A DNA stretch of 12,495 nucleotides from an uncultured Chloroflexota bacterium (GTDB taxonomy: Bacteria > Chloroflexota > Limnocylindria > Limnocylindrales > CSP1-4). The notes beneath the pieces were generated by a model. That model saw only the letters and a program-made list of their open reading frames with translations. It was not told the origin of the DNA and did no database searches. The position numbers and the translations under genes are program-made. Positions 1 through 6,810 of this stretch are shown here, one piece after another (the stretch's first letter is position 1; each line of letters opens with the position of its first letter). Location of the stretch: NCBI GenBank assembly GCA_903928275.1, contig CAIYQJ010000186.1, forward strand, positions 1 to 12,495, given 5' to 3'.

Positions 1-730
1 CGAGGACGACCTCCTCGTGCTCCACGTTCACGCATTCGACGGCCCCCACGCCCTCCGGGAAGATGAACCGCTCTGCCCCGGAGAACGGCTCGGTGGTGTA
101 CCAGCCGCGCTCCTTCTCCCAGAGGAGCGGCGGGTTGAGGCACTCCTCGATCGTCGTCCAGATGCTGAAGACAGTCGCGAACGCGAAGCCCTCGATGTAC
201 ATGTCGCCGCCGTCGCGGACGTGGACGCCATGGACCTCGTCGAAGAGATGCTTCGCGGCGAACTTCCCGAACAGGTCCGAGAGGCCGGGATCCATGCCGA
301 TCCCGAGCAGCGCCATCCGGCCGCTCGCCTTCCACGCGTCGGCGAGCGCGAACTGGCGGTCGCCGAGCATGACGCCGGGCCTGCCGTACGGGTCGGTGGG
401 GTGCGGCTCGGACAGGCTCACGGCCATGTCCACGTAGTCCACGCCGGCCTCGAGCGCCGCCTCGAACAGCGGCATGACGAACCGCGGGTCCACCGAGTTC
501 ATCACGAGGTCGATCCCGTGCGCCAGGATGAGCTCGACGACATCCTTCCTGCTGCTGGCGTCGACGCGCGCCGCCGTGTACGCGGGATCGTGCCCCACCC
601 CGGCGAGCACCATCTGCGCGCGACCGAGGTCGTAGTCGGCGAGCACCATCTTCTCGAGCCAGGGCCGGCCGCGACTGAGCTTCGCGATCGCCTCGCCCAC
701 GGTACCCGTGCCGACCAGGAGGACCTTCAT
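1..730 (-). CDS. Saccharopine dehydrogenase family protein (C-terminus cut by window edge)
   Basis: The minus-strand frame reads without a stop from an ATG at 730 to the window edge, giving about 243 residues of an incomplete protein. It begins MKVLLVGTGTVGEAI, a Rossmann nucleotide-binding start with GxGxxG at residues 7-12 and an acidic residue (D32) at the end of the second strand, which is commonly linked to NAD preference. Later blocks (LVMNSVDPRFVMPLFEAALE, then VDYVDMA, then GMDPGLSDLF) are typical of the saccharopine dehydrogenase/Lys9-like family, which oxidises or forms secondary-amine amino acids using NAD(P). Members of this family act on saccharopine, carboxynorspermidine or unknown substrates, so the substrate is not set here. 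A good Shine-Dalgarno (AAGGAG, 9 nt before ATG) supports the start. It lies 108 nt behind the permease gene on the same strand, so co-transcription is plausible. The missing C-terminal part should hold the rest of the substrate domain. Confidence 0.82.
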   Translation of the reverse strand, partial: MKVLLVGTGTVGEAIAKLSRGRPWLEKMVLADYDLGRAQMVLAGVGHDPAYTAARVDASSRKDVVELILAHGIDLVMNSVDPRFVMPLFEAALEAGVDYVDMAVSLSEPHPTDPYGRPGVMLGDRQFALADAWKASGRMALLGIGMDPGLSDLFGKFAAKHLFDEVHGVHVRDGGDMYIEGFAFATVFSIWTTIEECLNPPLLWEKERGWYTTEPFSGAERFIFPEGVGAVECVNVEHEEVVL

Positions 731-838
731 GATGCGTGACTCCTTGCTCGCGGATCGCCGAGGGACCGTCCCGCCGCACCCGGGCCCCGTCCGCGACTCT
801 CGTTGCCGACCGATGTGCCGCTCCGCCGGCGACGGCGT

Positions 839-2464
839 TCAACCGATGATGCCGGGCCCCTCCATGAGCTCCGTCGGCGGCTTGAGGTCGAGGGCGTCGG
901 CATCGGCGACCTCCAGGCGGTGGCGGAAGAACGCGGGCCGGTAGATCCGCTGGGCGAACATGAGAACGAGGCCCATGACGGCGAAGACCGCCGCGATGAC
1001 GACCGGCGGCCCGATGCCGAACCAGTCCGTGCCGGTGTAGGAGTTCGCTGGGTTCGAGAGGTCGATGACCGATTGGATGAGCGCCCAGAAGAGGACCACG
1101 CCACCGAAGACCGGCACGATCCCGATGAACAGGAGGTTCCGCGGGCTCCGGAGGAGCAGCTTGCGGAAGAAGATCGCGCTCGCGAACCCGGTGAGCCCGT
1201 AGTAGAAGGCGATCATGATCCCGAGGGCCGCGATCGCGTCGTAGAGAACGTTCGCCGAGATGAGCCGGAGGACGACGTAGAAGGCGATCGAGCCGACGCC
1301 CATGCCGACCGTGGCCGTGCTCGGGGTCATGAACTGCGGGTGGATCCGTCCCCAGTAGCCCGGGATCGCGCCGTGGTCCGCCATCGACAGCGCGGTCCGT
1401 GCCGTTGGAAGGATCGTGGTCAGCGTGGACGCCGCCGCCGACGTGAGGATCGACACTACGAGCAGGAGGTACAACGGGCTCCCGAGGACGTCCTTGCCGA
1501 GGGCGCCGAGGACGTCGCCGCTGTTCGCGGGGTCGGCGAGGAACTGGGGCCCGTGAAACGCCTGCGCGGCGATCGACACGAGGACGAACGTGAGGAGGAG
1601 CACGACGGTGGAGACCAGTGCGGCCTTGCCGGGCCCGCGGTACGGGTCCTCGCTCTCCTCGTTGATGGAGACGGTGCTGTCCCATCCCCAGTAGATGAAG
1701 ATCGCCGCGATGAGCCCGGCGGCCATCGCGGTCCAGCTGAATCCGGCGTCGGGAGCGTCCTGGGCGACGATCGCGAACGGGTTGAGCCAGGCGAGCGTGG
1801 GCTGCACCGCGTCCGCCGGGATCTCCGTCCCGAAGAGTCCGTAGACGCGGACGAGTGCGACGATCGCGAACAGCGCGAGCGTGAACAGCTCCACCGCCAG
1901 GAGCCCGAACTGGATCCTCGCGGAGACCTGGATCCCGATGTAGCAGACCGCGGTCATCGCGGCGATCCAGAGCGAACCCGCGACGAGCACGAGCGCGTCG
2001 CCCAGGGTGACGACGAACGCGGCGTTCCCGATCGCGATGTTGAGGACCGGGTCCGTCAGCGAGTAGGTGTCGATGCCGAACAGGAGGAACGTGTAAACGG
2101 CGGCGATCTCGGCGAGGTTCGCCATGACGATGACGTCCGCCACGATGATCGCCCAGCCGGTGAGCCAGCCGATCCACGGACCCATCGCGCGGCTCACCCA
2201 CGTGAAGCTCGTGCCGCAGTCCGGATCGACGCGGTTGAGGTAGTAGTAGGCGGCGGCGATGGCGCCCATCGGCAGGAACGCGACGAGCATGATCGCCGGC
2301 GACTGGACGCCGACCGCCACGACCACGATCCCGAGCGACGCCGCCAGGCTGTACGCGGGGGCGGTGGAGGCCACCCCCAGCACCACCCCGTTGACGAAGC
2401 CGACTGCGTCGGACTTCAGCCCTTTCCTGCCCGGCAGGGACCGATCCATGGTCGTGCCCGCCAT
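839..2464 (-). CDS. APC superfamily amino-acid permease
   Basis: A 541-residue, very hydrophobic protein with about twelve membrane-spanning stretches. This is the usual size and layout for amino acid-polyamine-organocation transporters, which carry amino acids or amines across the inner membrane with protons or by exchange. The first membrane helix carries the unwound substrate-binding signature (G30, then ASTAPAYS at 32-39). A conserved PDCGTSFTWVSRAMG block is at 81-95, and YWGWDS followed by an acidic loop (NEESEDPYRGPGKAA) starts near 258. A hydrophilic tail of about 30 residues follows the last helix. The ATG at 2464 is chosen because AGAGAGGA lies 5 nt ahead; an ATG at 2449 (MDRSLPG) is a second choice. 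The open frame continues upstream to 2890, but that part lacks family similarity and overlaps the divergent deacylase gene. The substrate cannot be read from sequence. The downstream saccharopine-dehydrogenase-like gene hints at an amino acid or diamine. Confidence 0.9.
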   Translation of the reverse strand: MAGTTMDRSLPGRKGLKSDAVGFVNGVVLGVASTAPAYSLAASLGIVVVAVGVQSPAIMLVAFLPMGAIAAAYYYLNRVDPDCGTSFTWVSRAMGPWIGWLTGWAIIVADVIVMANLAEIAAVYTFLLFGIDTYSLTDPVLNIAIGNAAFVVTLGDALVLVAGSLWIAAMTAVCYIGIQVSARIQFGLLAVELFTLALFAIVALVRVYGLFGTEIPADAVQPTLAWLNPFAIVAQDAPDAGFSWTAMAAGLIAAIFIYWGWDSTVSINEESEDPYRGPGKAALVSTVVLLLTFVLVSIAAQAFHGPQFLADPANSGDVLGALGKDVLGSPLYLLLVVSILTSAAASTLTTILPTARTALSMADHGAIPGYWGRIHPQFMTPSTATVGMGVGSIAFYVVLRLISANVLYDAIAALGIMIAFYYGLTGFASAIFFRKLLLRSPRNLLFIGIVPVFGGVVLFWALIQSVIDLSNPANSYTGTDWFGIGPPVVIAAVFAVMGLVLMFAQRIYRPAFFRHRLEVADADALDLKPPTELMEGPGIIG

Positions 2465-2482
2465 CCGAGTCCTCTCTCCGGC

Positions 2483-2496
2483 GGGATCACGATCCC
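2483..2496. promoter_or_regulatory. Palindrome in the permease leader
   Basis: GGGATC-AC-GATCCC is a perfect 6-bp inverted repeat with a 2-bp centre. It lies between the proposed permease transcription start (about 2507, minus strand) and the ATG at 2464. It could be an operator. The 2-nt centre is too tight for a stable RNA hairpin unless the innermost pairs open. No regulator gene is adjacent. Confidence 0.3.
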
Positions 2497-2513
2497 CGCG
2501 ACCGGCGTTGCGA

Positions 2514-2541
2514 TACATAGGGTCAGGACGAAGGGACGCAA
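2514..2541 (-). promoter_or_regulatory. Predicted sigma70-type promoter of the permease
   Basis: On the minus strand TTGCGT (2541-2536) is followed after 16 nt by TATGTA (2519-2514), one of the few AT-rich hexamers in this GC-rich region. The predicted start near 2507 gives a leader of about 43 nt with a Shine-Dalgarno. ATGTAT with a 17-nt spacer is an equivalent reading. Confidence 0.45.
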
Positions 2542-2635
2542 GCACGGTGAGCGAAGCGCCTCGGGCCCGTGCCCGGATAGTGCCGGACGTCCCGAAGGGG
2601 CCCCCGGGGCGCCCGCCGAAGTCCCGCGTGCCCGG

Positions 2636-2641
2636 TACCAT
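2636..2641 (+). promoter_or_regulatory. Leaderless -10 element of the YbaK-type deacylase
   Basis: TACCAT inside GGTACCAT ends exactly 7 nt before the GTG start at 2649, so transcription would begin on or next to the start codon. No Shine-Dalgarno precedes this GTG. The same arrangement (GGTACCGT, 7 nt) precedes the lipid kinase gene at 5747. No recognisable -35 is seen. Confidence 0.5.
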
Positions 2642-2648
2642 CCGCGAC

Positions 2649-3146
2649 GTGAGCGGCCGCGGTACCCCGGCGATCCTTGCGCTCGAGCGGGCGGGCGTGA
2701 CGTTCGTCGTCCACGAGCACGAGCCGGCACCGCCCACGGCCGCCGAGCGCGACCGGCGCGCCGGGTACGGCGAGCGGACCGCCGCGGCGCTCGGCGTCGA
2801 TCCCGCGCGCGTCCACAAGACGCTCGTCGCGAGCGTGGATGGCCGACTCGTCGTGGCGATCGTCCCGGTGGACCGCGAGCTGGATCTCAAGGCGCTCGCG
2901 GCCGCGACCGGCGGGAGAAGGGCTCGGATGGCCGACCCCGCCGCGGCCGAGCGGGCGACGGGCTACGTCGTCGGCGGGATCAGCCCGCTCGGCCAGCGCC
3001 GAGCGCTCCCGACCGTCGTGGACGCCGGGGCGTCGGCACACGCGACCGTCCTCGTGAGCGCCGGCCGGCGGGGCCTCCAGGTGGAGCTGGCGCCGGCCGA
3101 CCTCGTCCGCGCCACGAGCGCGACCGTCGCCCCGATCGCGCACTGA
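2649..3146 (+). CDS. YbaK/ProX-type aminoacyl-tRNA deacylase
   Basis: A 165-residue single-domain protein of the YbaK/EbsC group, whose studied members hydrolyse mischarged tRNAs such as Cys-tRNA(Pro) in trans in the cytoplasm. Visible family features are the N-terminal helix and strand (ILALERAGVTFVVHEHEP), the conserved lysine in VHKTLV (K57), the GYVVGGISPLGQ loop (105-116) and the closing block SAGRRGLQVELAPADL. Length fits the family (about 155-165). The GTG at 2649 is chosen because the family's N-terminus begins here and because of the -10 box 7 nt upstream. The frame is open back to 2259, but that part is antisense to the permease start and is not family-like. Divergent from the permease and convergent with the LLM oxidoreductase. 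The exact tRNA substrate is not determined by sequence. Confidence 0.88.
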   Translation: MSGRGTPAILALERAGVTFVVHEHEPAPPTAAERDRRAGYGERTAAALGVDPARVHKTLVASVDGRLVVAIVPVDRELDLKALAAATGGRRARMADPAAAERATGYVVGGISPLGQRRALPTVVDAGASAHATVLVSAGRRGLQVELAPADLVRATSATVAPIAH

Positions 3147-3190
3147 GCGGGCGGCTGGCGGCCGCGGGGGGGCAGGGACGGTGCCGCCGC

Positions 3191-3250
3191 CCGGCGCGGT
3201 CCTCTGCGACACGGTCGTCCCCGGCGCGCTCTTCTGCGACGCGGTCCGTC
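3191..3250. repeat. 30-bp direct repeat, two copies, in a convergent gap
   Basis: Two adjacent 30-bp units (3191-3220 and 3221-3250), each starting CCGGCGCG and sharing TTCTGCGAC or CTCTGCGAC in the middle, match at 24 of 30 positions. They fill most of the 107-bp gap between the stops of the deacylase and the LLM oxidoreductase. I see no clear rho-independent terminator in the gap. It may be a short minisatellite. Confidence 0.55.
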
Positions 3251-3253
3251 GGA

Positions 3254-4201
3254 TCAGCGCGCCAGCGCCGCCCGCACCGCCGGCAGGCTCGCGATCGTCT
3301 GGCGGTCCCAGGGGTGCCGGAAGATCCACATCGTCTCGGAGATCCCGGCCGCGGCGTAGGCCCGGAGCCTGTCGGCGATGACCTCCGGCGGCCCCCCGGC
3401 GTGCAGGTCCTTCTCGCCCGGCTGGATCGCGTGGAGTCGCACCACCCGCGCGAACTCCTCCTCGGCAGCCGCTTGTGTCGGCCGGACGATCACGTTGAGC
3501 GCCGCGGTCCGCAGCACCGACGCCGGGTCGCGCCCGATCGCGGCGCAGTGCGCGTCGAGCGCGGCCGACGCCTCGGCCATCGTCCCGGCCGAGCCGACAC
3601 CGTTCCACATGTCCGCCGACTCGGCCACGACACGCAGGGTCCGCCGCCTGCCCATGCCCCCGACGAGGATGGGCACGGGCGAGCTCCGCGGACCTGGCCG
3701 CGCCACGGCGTCGTCGAGCCGGTAGAAGCGTCCGGCGTGCGTGACGCGCTCGCCGGCGAGCAGCCGCCGGAGGATCGCCGCCGACTCGCCCAGCCGGTCG
3801 ATGCGCTCGCCCGCCGATGCGCCGAAGTCGATGCCGAACGCCTCGTGCTCGCGCGCGAACCAGCCGGCGCCGAGGCCGAGGATGGCGCGACCGGCCGAGA
3901 TCCCGTCGAGCGTCACCGCGAGCTTCGCGACGACGCCGGGCTCCCGCAGCGTGTTCGCGACGACGAGGTGCCCCAGGCGCGGCCGGGTCGTGATCGCCGC
4001 GAGCGCAGCGAGCGTGGCCCAGCCCTCGAGCTTGGGCGCGTCCGGGTCGCCCTCGTCGTTGAGGAGGTGGTCGTCCACCCAGAGCGAGTCGAAGCCGGCC
4101 GCCTCGGCCGCGAGCCCCCACTCGCGCACCTCGGGCCACGTGGTCCGCTGGACCCAGAAGGCGGCGCCGAACCGGAGCGTGGACGGGTCGACCGCCGTCA
4201 T
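3254..4201 (-). CDS. LLM-class (luciferase-like) F420-dependent oxidoreductase
   Basis: A 315-residue protein of the bacterial luciferase-like TIM-barrel family, in the branch usually annotated as F420-dependent. These enzymes move a hydride between reduced F420 (sometimes FMN) and varied organic substrates in the cytoplasm. Visible marks: the first strand LRFGAAFW; AEAAGFDSLWVDDHL (33-46); the ISAGRAILGLGAGW signature (101-114) followed by EHEAFGIDF; a phosphate-binding region VPILVGGMGRRRTLRVVAESADMWN; and a C-terminal GGPPEVIADRLRAYAAAGISE block. A weak Shine-Dalgarno (GAAGGA, about 9 nt) precedes the ATG. The DEAD-box helicase gene ends 62 nt upstream on the same strand, so both may share a transcript, though a functional link is not obvious. 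The substrate is unknown and cofactor use (F420 or FMN) is inferred from the family. Confidence 0.88.
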   Translation of the reverse strand: MTAVDPSTLRFGAAFWVQRTTWPEVREWGLAAEAAGFDSLWVDDHLLNDEGDPDAPKLEGWATLAALAAITTRPRLGHLVVANTLREPGVVAKLAVTLDGISAGRAILGLGAGWFAREHEAFGIDFGASAGERIDRLGESAAILRRLLAGERVTHAGRFYRLDDAVARPGPRSSPVPILVGGMGRRRTLRVVAESADMWNGVGSAGTMAEASAALDAHCAAIGRDPASVLRTAALNVIVRPTQAAAEEEFARVVRLHAIQPGEKDLHAGGPPEVIADRLRAYAAAGISETMWIFRHPWDRQTIASLPAVRAALAR

Positions 4202-4263
4202 CGCCGCGCGTCCTTCATCGCCGCCCCGTCGTGCGCCGCACGCCCGCGACCGCTCGACGCGTC

Positions 4264-5562
4264 CTATCGGCCCGTGGGTCGTCGCTCGCCGGCGCCGGTC
4301 GGGCGGGGACGCACCCCGCCGCGTCGAGGCGCGCCTTCACGGGCGCGCGTCTCACGGGCATCCCGGATCGCGGCTCCCGGCGATGAGCGACCCGAGATGG
4401 GCCGTGGCTCCACGTTGCGGTCCGGCACGAACCCGGGCTCCACCTGCCAGGGGATCGCGCGCTTCAGCATCCGCTGGATGGCGCGGAGGAGGTCGACCTC
4501 GTCGATGCATGCGAGGCTCACGGCGTCGCCGTCGAGGCCCGCGCGCGCGGTGCGCCCGATCCGGTGGAGGTAGTCCTCGGCGACGAGCGGGAGCTCGTAG
4601 TTCACGACGACCGGCAGCTCCTCGATGTCGAGGCCGCGCGAGGCGACATCCGTGGCGACGAGGACCTCGATCTCACCGGCCTTGAAATCCGCCAGCGCCC
4701 GCGTCCGCTCGGACTGCGTGCGGTCGCTGTGGATGGGGACCGCCGCGATCCCGACCCTGTCCAGGTCGCGAGCCAGGCGGCTCGCCATGATCTTCGTCCG
4801 CGTGAAGACGAGGACCTGCCGCCAGCCGCGGGTGCGGATGAGGTGGGCGAGGAGGTCGGTCTTCCGCTCGCGGTCGACGGGGTAGAGCATCTGCCGCACC
4901 GTCTCGACCGCCGTGTTGCGCCGCGCGACCTCGACCGTCACCGGGTCCCTGAGGAAGTTGCCGGCGAGCGAGCGCACGTCGTCGTTGAAGGTGGCGCTGA
5001 ACAGCAGGCTCTGGCGTCCCGCCGGCAGCAGCTCCACGATCCGCCGGATGTCCGGGATGAACCCCATGTCGAGCATCCGGTCGGCCTCGTCGAGGACGAG
5101 GATCGACACCTGCGTGAGGTTCACCGCGCGCTGGCCCACGAGGTCGAGGAGGCGACCGGGCGTGGCGACGAGGATCTCGACCCCCGCGCGCGTCTCCTTC
5201 GCCTGCGGGTCCACCGGGACGCCGCCGTACACGACCGCCGAGCGGAGGGGCACGTGCCGCCCGTACGTCTTCACCGACTGGGCCACCTGCATGGCCAGCT
5301 CGCGCGTGGGAGTGACCACGAGCGCGCGCACCGGATGGCGGGCCGGCGAGAAGCTCGTGTTCGCCAGGGGCGTGAGCAGCTGGAGGATCGGCAGCACGAA
5401 CGCGGCCGTCTTCCCCGTGCCGGTCTGCGCGGCGGCGAGGAGGTCGCGCCCGGCAAGGACGACCGGGATGGCCTCCTCCTGGACGGGGGTCGGCAGCTCG
5501 TAGCCCTCGTCGGCGACGGCGTGCAGGATCTCGGCCGAAAGGCCGAGGTGGTCGAATGGCAC
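4264..5562 (-). CDS. DEAD-box ATP-dependent RNA helicase, RhlE-like
   Basis: A 432-residue two-domain superfamily 2 RNA helicase that unwinds or remodels RNA using ATP in the cytoplasm. From the GTG at 5562 the motifs run in order: Q motif with Q28 (GYELPTPVQ), motif I AQTGTGKT with K51, Ia TPTRELA (84-90), Ib TPGR (134-137), II DEAD (158-161), III SAT (189-191), then VFTRT, TDVASRGLDI and HRIGRTARAG in the second domain. The last roughly 55 residues form an Arg/Gly/Pro-rich basic tail, common in RhlE-type proteins and probably RNA-binding. The GTG start has GAGGAGGG about 10 nt ahead and begins the family-typical PFDHLGLS. An ATG at 5652 would add a 30-residue basic extension and sits within a strong inverted repeat, so I rank it second. 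Related proteins often help in cold growth or ribosome assembly; here that is inference. Confidence 0.93.
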   Translation of the reverse strand: MPFDHLGLSAEILHAVADEGYELPTPVQEEAIPVVLAGRDLLAAAQTGTGKTAAFVLPILQLLTPLANTSFSPARHPVRALVVTPTRELAMQVAQSVKTYGRHVPLRSAVVYGGVPVDPQAKETRAGVEILVATPGRLLDLVGQRAVNLTQVSILVLDEADRMLDMGFIPDIRRIVELLPAGRQSLLFSATFNDDVRSLAGNFLRDPVTVEVARRNTAVETVRQMLYPVDRERKTDLLAHLIRTRGWRQVLVFTRTKIMASRLARDLDRVGIAAVPIHSDRTQSERTRALADFKAGEIEVLVATDVASRGLDIEELPVVVNYELPLVAEDYLHRIGRTARAGLDGDAVSLACIDEVDLLRAIQRMLKRAIPWQVEPGFVPDRNVEPRPISGRSSPGAAIRDARETRAREGAPRRGGVRPRPTGAGERRPTGR

Positions 5563-5641
5563 GGGCAGCGGGCCCTCCTCTGGGCCGGCGCGGTGCGAGA
5601 CCCCGCGTGGGTGCGGGCGGGGGACCGCGGCGACGGCGCGT

Positions 5642-5659
5642 CGGCGCCCCATGGCGCCG
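5642..5659. repeat. Perfect inverted repeat around the alternative helicase ATG
   Basis: CGGCGCC-CCAT-GGCGCCG: 7-bp all-GC arms and a 4-base loop. The loop holds the alternative minus-strand ATG (5652) of the helicase gene. In RNA it would form a compact, stable hairpin in the helicase leader; in DNA it could be an operator. Confidence 0.45.
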
Positions 5660-5676
5660 CTTCATCTATGACCACA

Positions 5677-5682
5677 AGGATA
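5677..5682 (-). promoter_or_regulatory. Possible -10 element of the helicase gene
   Basis: TATCCT on the minus strand is the most AT-rich stretch in the divergent gap. It would start transcription near 5670, giving a leader of about 108 nt to the GTG at 5562. No convincing -35 is seen. Confidence 0.28.
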
Positions 5683-5733
5683 GCCCATGCCGATCGTCTC
5701 ACCCGCGGCGGTGCGGGTCCGGTGGGGGCGGGG

Positions 5734-5739
5734 TACCGT
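5734..5739 (+). promoter_or_regulatory. Leaderless -10 element of the lipid kinase gene
   Basis: TACCGT inside GGTACCGT ends exactly 7 nt before the ATG at 5747, the same spacing and nearly the same octamer as at the deacylase gene (2636). No Shine-Dalgarno precedes the ATG, which supports leaderless transcription. Confidence 0.5.
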
Positions 5740-5746
5740 GTCGGGC

Positions 5747-6727
5747 ATGGACACGTCGCCGCTCGCCCTCGCGATCGTGCGGCCCGGGAGCCGGCTCATG
5801 CGCGACGACGCGCGGCGCGCCTCCATCGAGCAGGAGGTCCGCGCGGCGGTCCTCGCCCGGACCGGCGCGGATCTCGAGTGGGTGGCCGGCGATCGCGCCG
5901 CCGTGGATGCGGCGCTCGACTCGGCGGTCGCGCTTCGTGCCCCGATCGTCGTCGTCATCGGCGGCGACGGGACGATCCGCCTGGTGGCGGAGAGGTTGGC
6001 CGGCACCGGGATCCCGCTCGGGGTGGTCCCCGCCGGGACAGGGAACATCTTCTCGGGCGCGCTCGGCCTGCCGGTCACTCGCGCGGCCGCCATCCGGGCC
6101 ATCGCAGAGGGGGATCACCGCGCGGTGGATGCCGGCTCCGTCGCGTGGTCGCTCGACGAGGTCATGGACGATCGGGTGCCGGCCGCGGGCCGGGGCACGT
6201 TCGTCGTGGCGTGCGGATCCGGCTTCGACGCCAAGGTCATGGCCGCGGCGGGCGAGCGCGCCAAGCGCAGCGTGGGGCGCGCGGCCTACTTCGCGGCCGC
6301 CGCGTCGCTCGTGCCGGGGCTGACCGTCAGCCGTCACCGCATCGAGATCGACGGCGACGTCCACGAGGTCCCCGCCATCGCCGTGCTCGTCGTGAACGCC
6401 GGAGAGCTCATCCCGGGCCTCGTGGCGCCGCGGCTGCCGATCACCGCGGACGACGGGCTGCTCGACGTCCTCGTGGTCCGGGGGACCGGCGTGGTCGGCG
6501 GCGTGGTCGGCGGTCTCGAGCTGCTCGCGCGGACGCAGGTCGGGTGGTCGGCGACCGGGGCATCCCTGCGGCTTCGTGGTCGCCACGTCTCGGTGTCGTC
6601 GGAGCCGTCGGACGTCATCGAGGTCGACGGGGACGTCCTCGGGCGCGGCTCGTTCATCGCCGACGTCCTGCCCGGGGCTCTCCACGTCGTCCATCCGCTG
6701 GCGAAGGGCGCAGGCGGCCGGTCGTGA
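5747..6727 (+). CDS. Diacylglycerol kinase family lipid kinase (YegS/DgkB-like)
   Basis: A 326-residue protein with the diacylglycerol-kinase catalytic fold, which phosphorylates a lipid hydroxyl with ATP at the membrane. The nucleotide-binding signature GGDGT is at residues 72-76, followed by PAGTGNIFSGALGLP from 95. The C-terminal half has the typical two-layer lipid-kinase domain, with DDGLLDVLVVRG near residue 240 and a terminal IEVDGDVL strand. Length fits the YegS/BmrU/DgkB group (300-330). Substrates in the family include diacylglycerol, phosphatidylglycerol and undecaprenol-like or sphingoid lipids, so the substrate is not assigned. The ATG at 5747 is chosen over an in-frame ATG at 5687 because similarity starts here and a -10 box sits 7 nt ahead. 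Divergent from the helicase and 83 nt before the HhH-GPD gene. Confidence 0.88.
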   Translation: MDTSPLALAIVRPGSRLMRDDARRASIEQEVRAAVLARTGADLEWVAGDRAAVDAALDSAVALRAPIVVVIGGDGTIRLVAERLAGTGIPLGVVPAGTGNIFSGALGLPVTRAAAIRAIAEGDHRAVDAGSVAWSLDEVMDDRVPAAGRGTFVVACGSGFDAKVMAAAGERAKRSVGRAAYFAAAASLVPGLTVSRHRIEIDGDVHEVPAIAVLVVNAGELIPGLVAPRLPITADDGLLDVLVVRGTGVVGGVVGGLELLARTQVGWSATGASLRLRGRHVSVSSEPSDVIEVDGDVLGRGSFIADVLPGALHVVHPLAKGAGGRS

Positions 6728-6810
6728 CGTCGGGTCGAGCGGTCGGTGATCGCCCGTCGACGCCGCGATTCCGCGCGGCCGGTAGTAGCCGCTTGACATA
6801 GGAGCAACGC

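Noticed and set aside
3147..3190. Rho-independent terminator after the deacylase
   Set aside because: GC-rich pairing is possible (for example GCGGCCGC), but there is no distinct stem-loop followed by a T-run.
2523..4139. A minus-strand open frame of 538 codons overlapping the LLM gene
   Set aside because: It is another frame of the LLM gene and then antisense to the deacylase. Composition is Arg/Ala/Gly-rich and no family is recognisable.
803..4573. A plus-strand open frame of 1256 codons, the longest in the window
   Set aside because: It is antisense to the permease, LLM and helicase genes. The product is an Arg/Asp/Glu/His-rich low-complexity string without any domain, as expected from the antisense frame of GC-rich genes.
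5687..5746. ATG at 5687 as start of the lipid kinase
   Set aside because: The extra 20 residues are not family-like, and the predicted promoter (5734-5739) lies inside that segment.
6794..6799. TTGACA as a -35 box before the HhH-GPD gene
   Set aside because: A matching -10 would fall inside the coding region, and TTGACA overlaps the approach to the Shine-Dalgarno. Probably chance.
4564..6801. A plus-strand open frame of 745 codons
   Set aside because: It runs antisense through the helicase and then out of frame through the lipid kinase; the product is Arg/Gly-rich without motifs.
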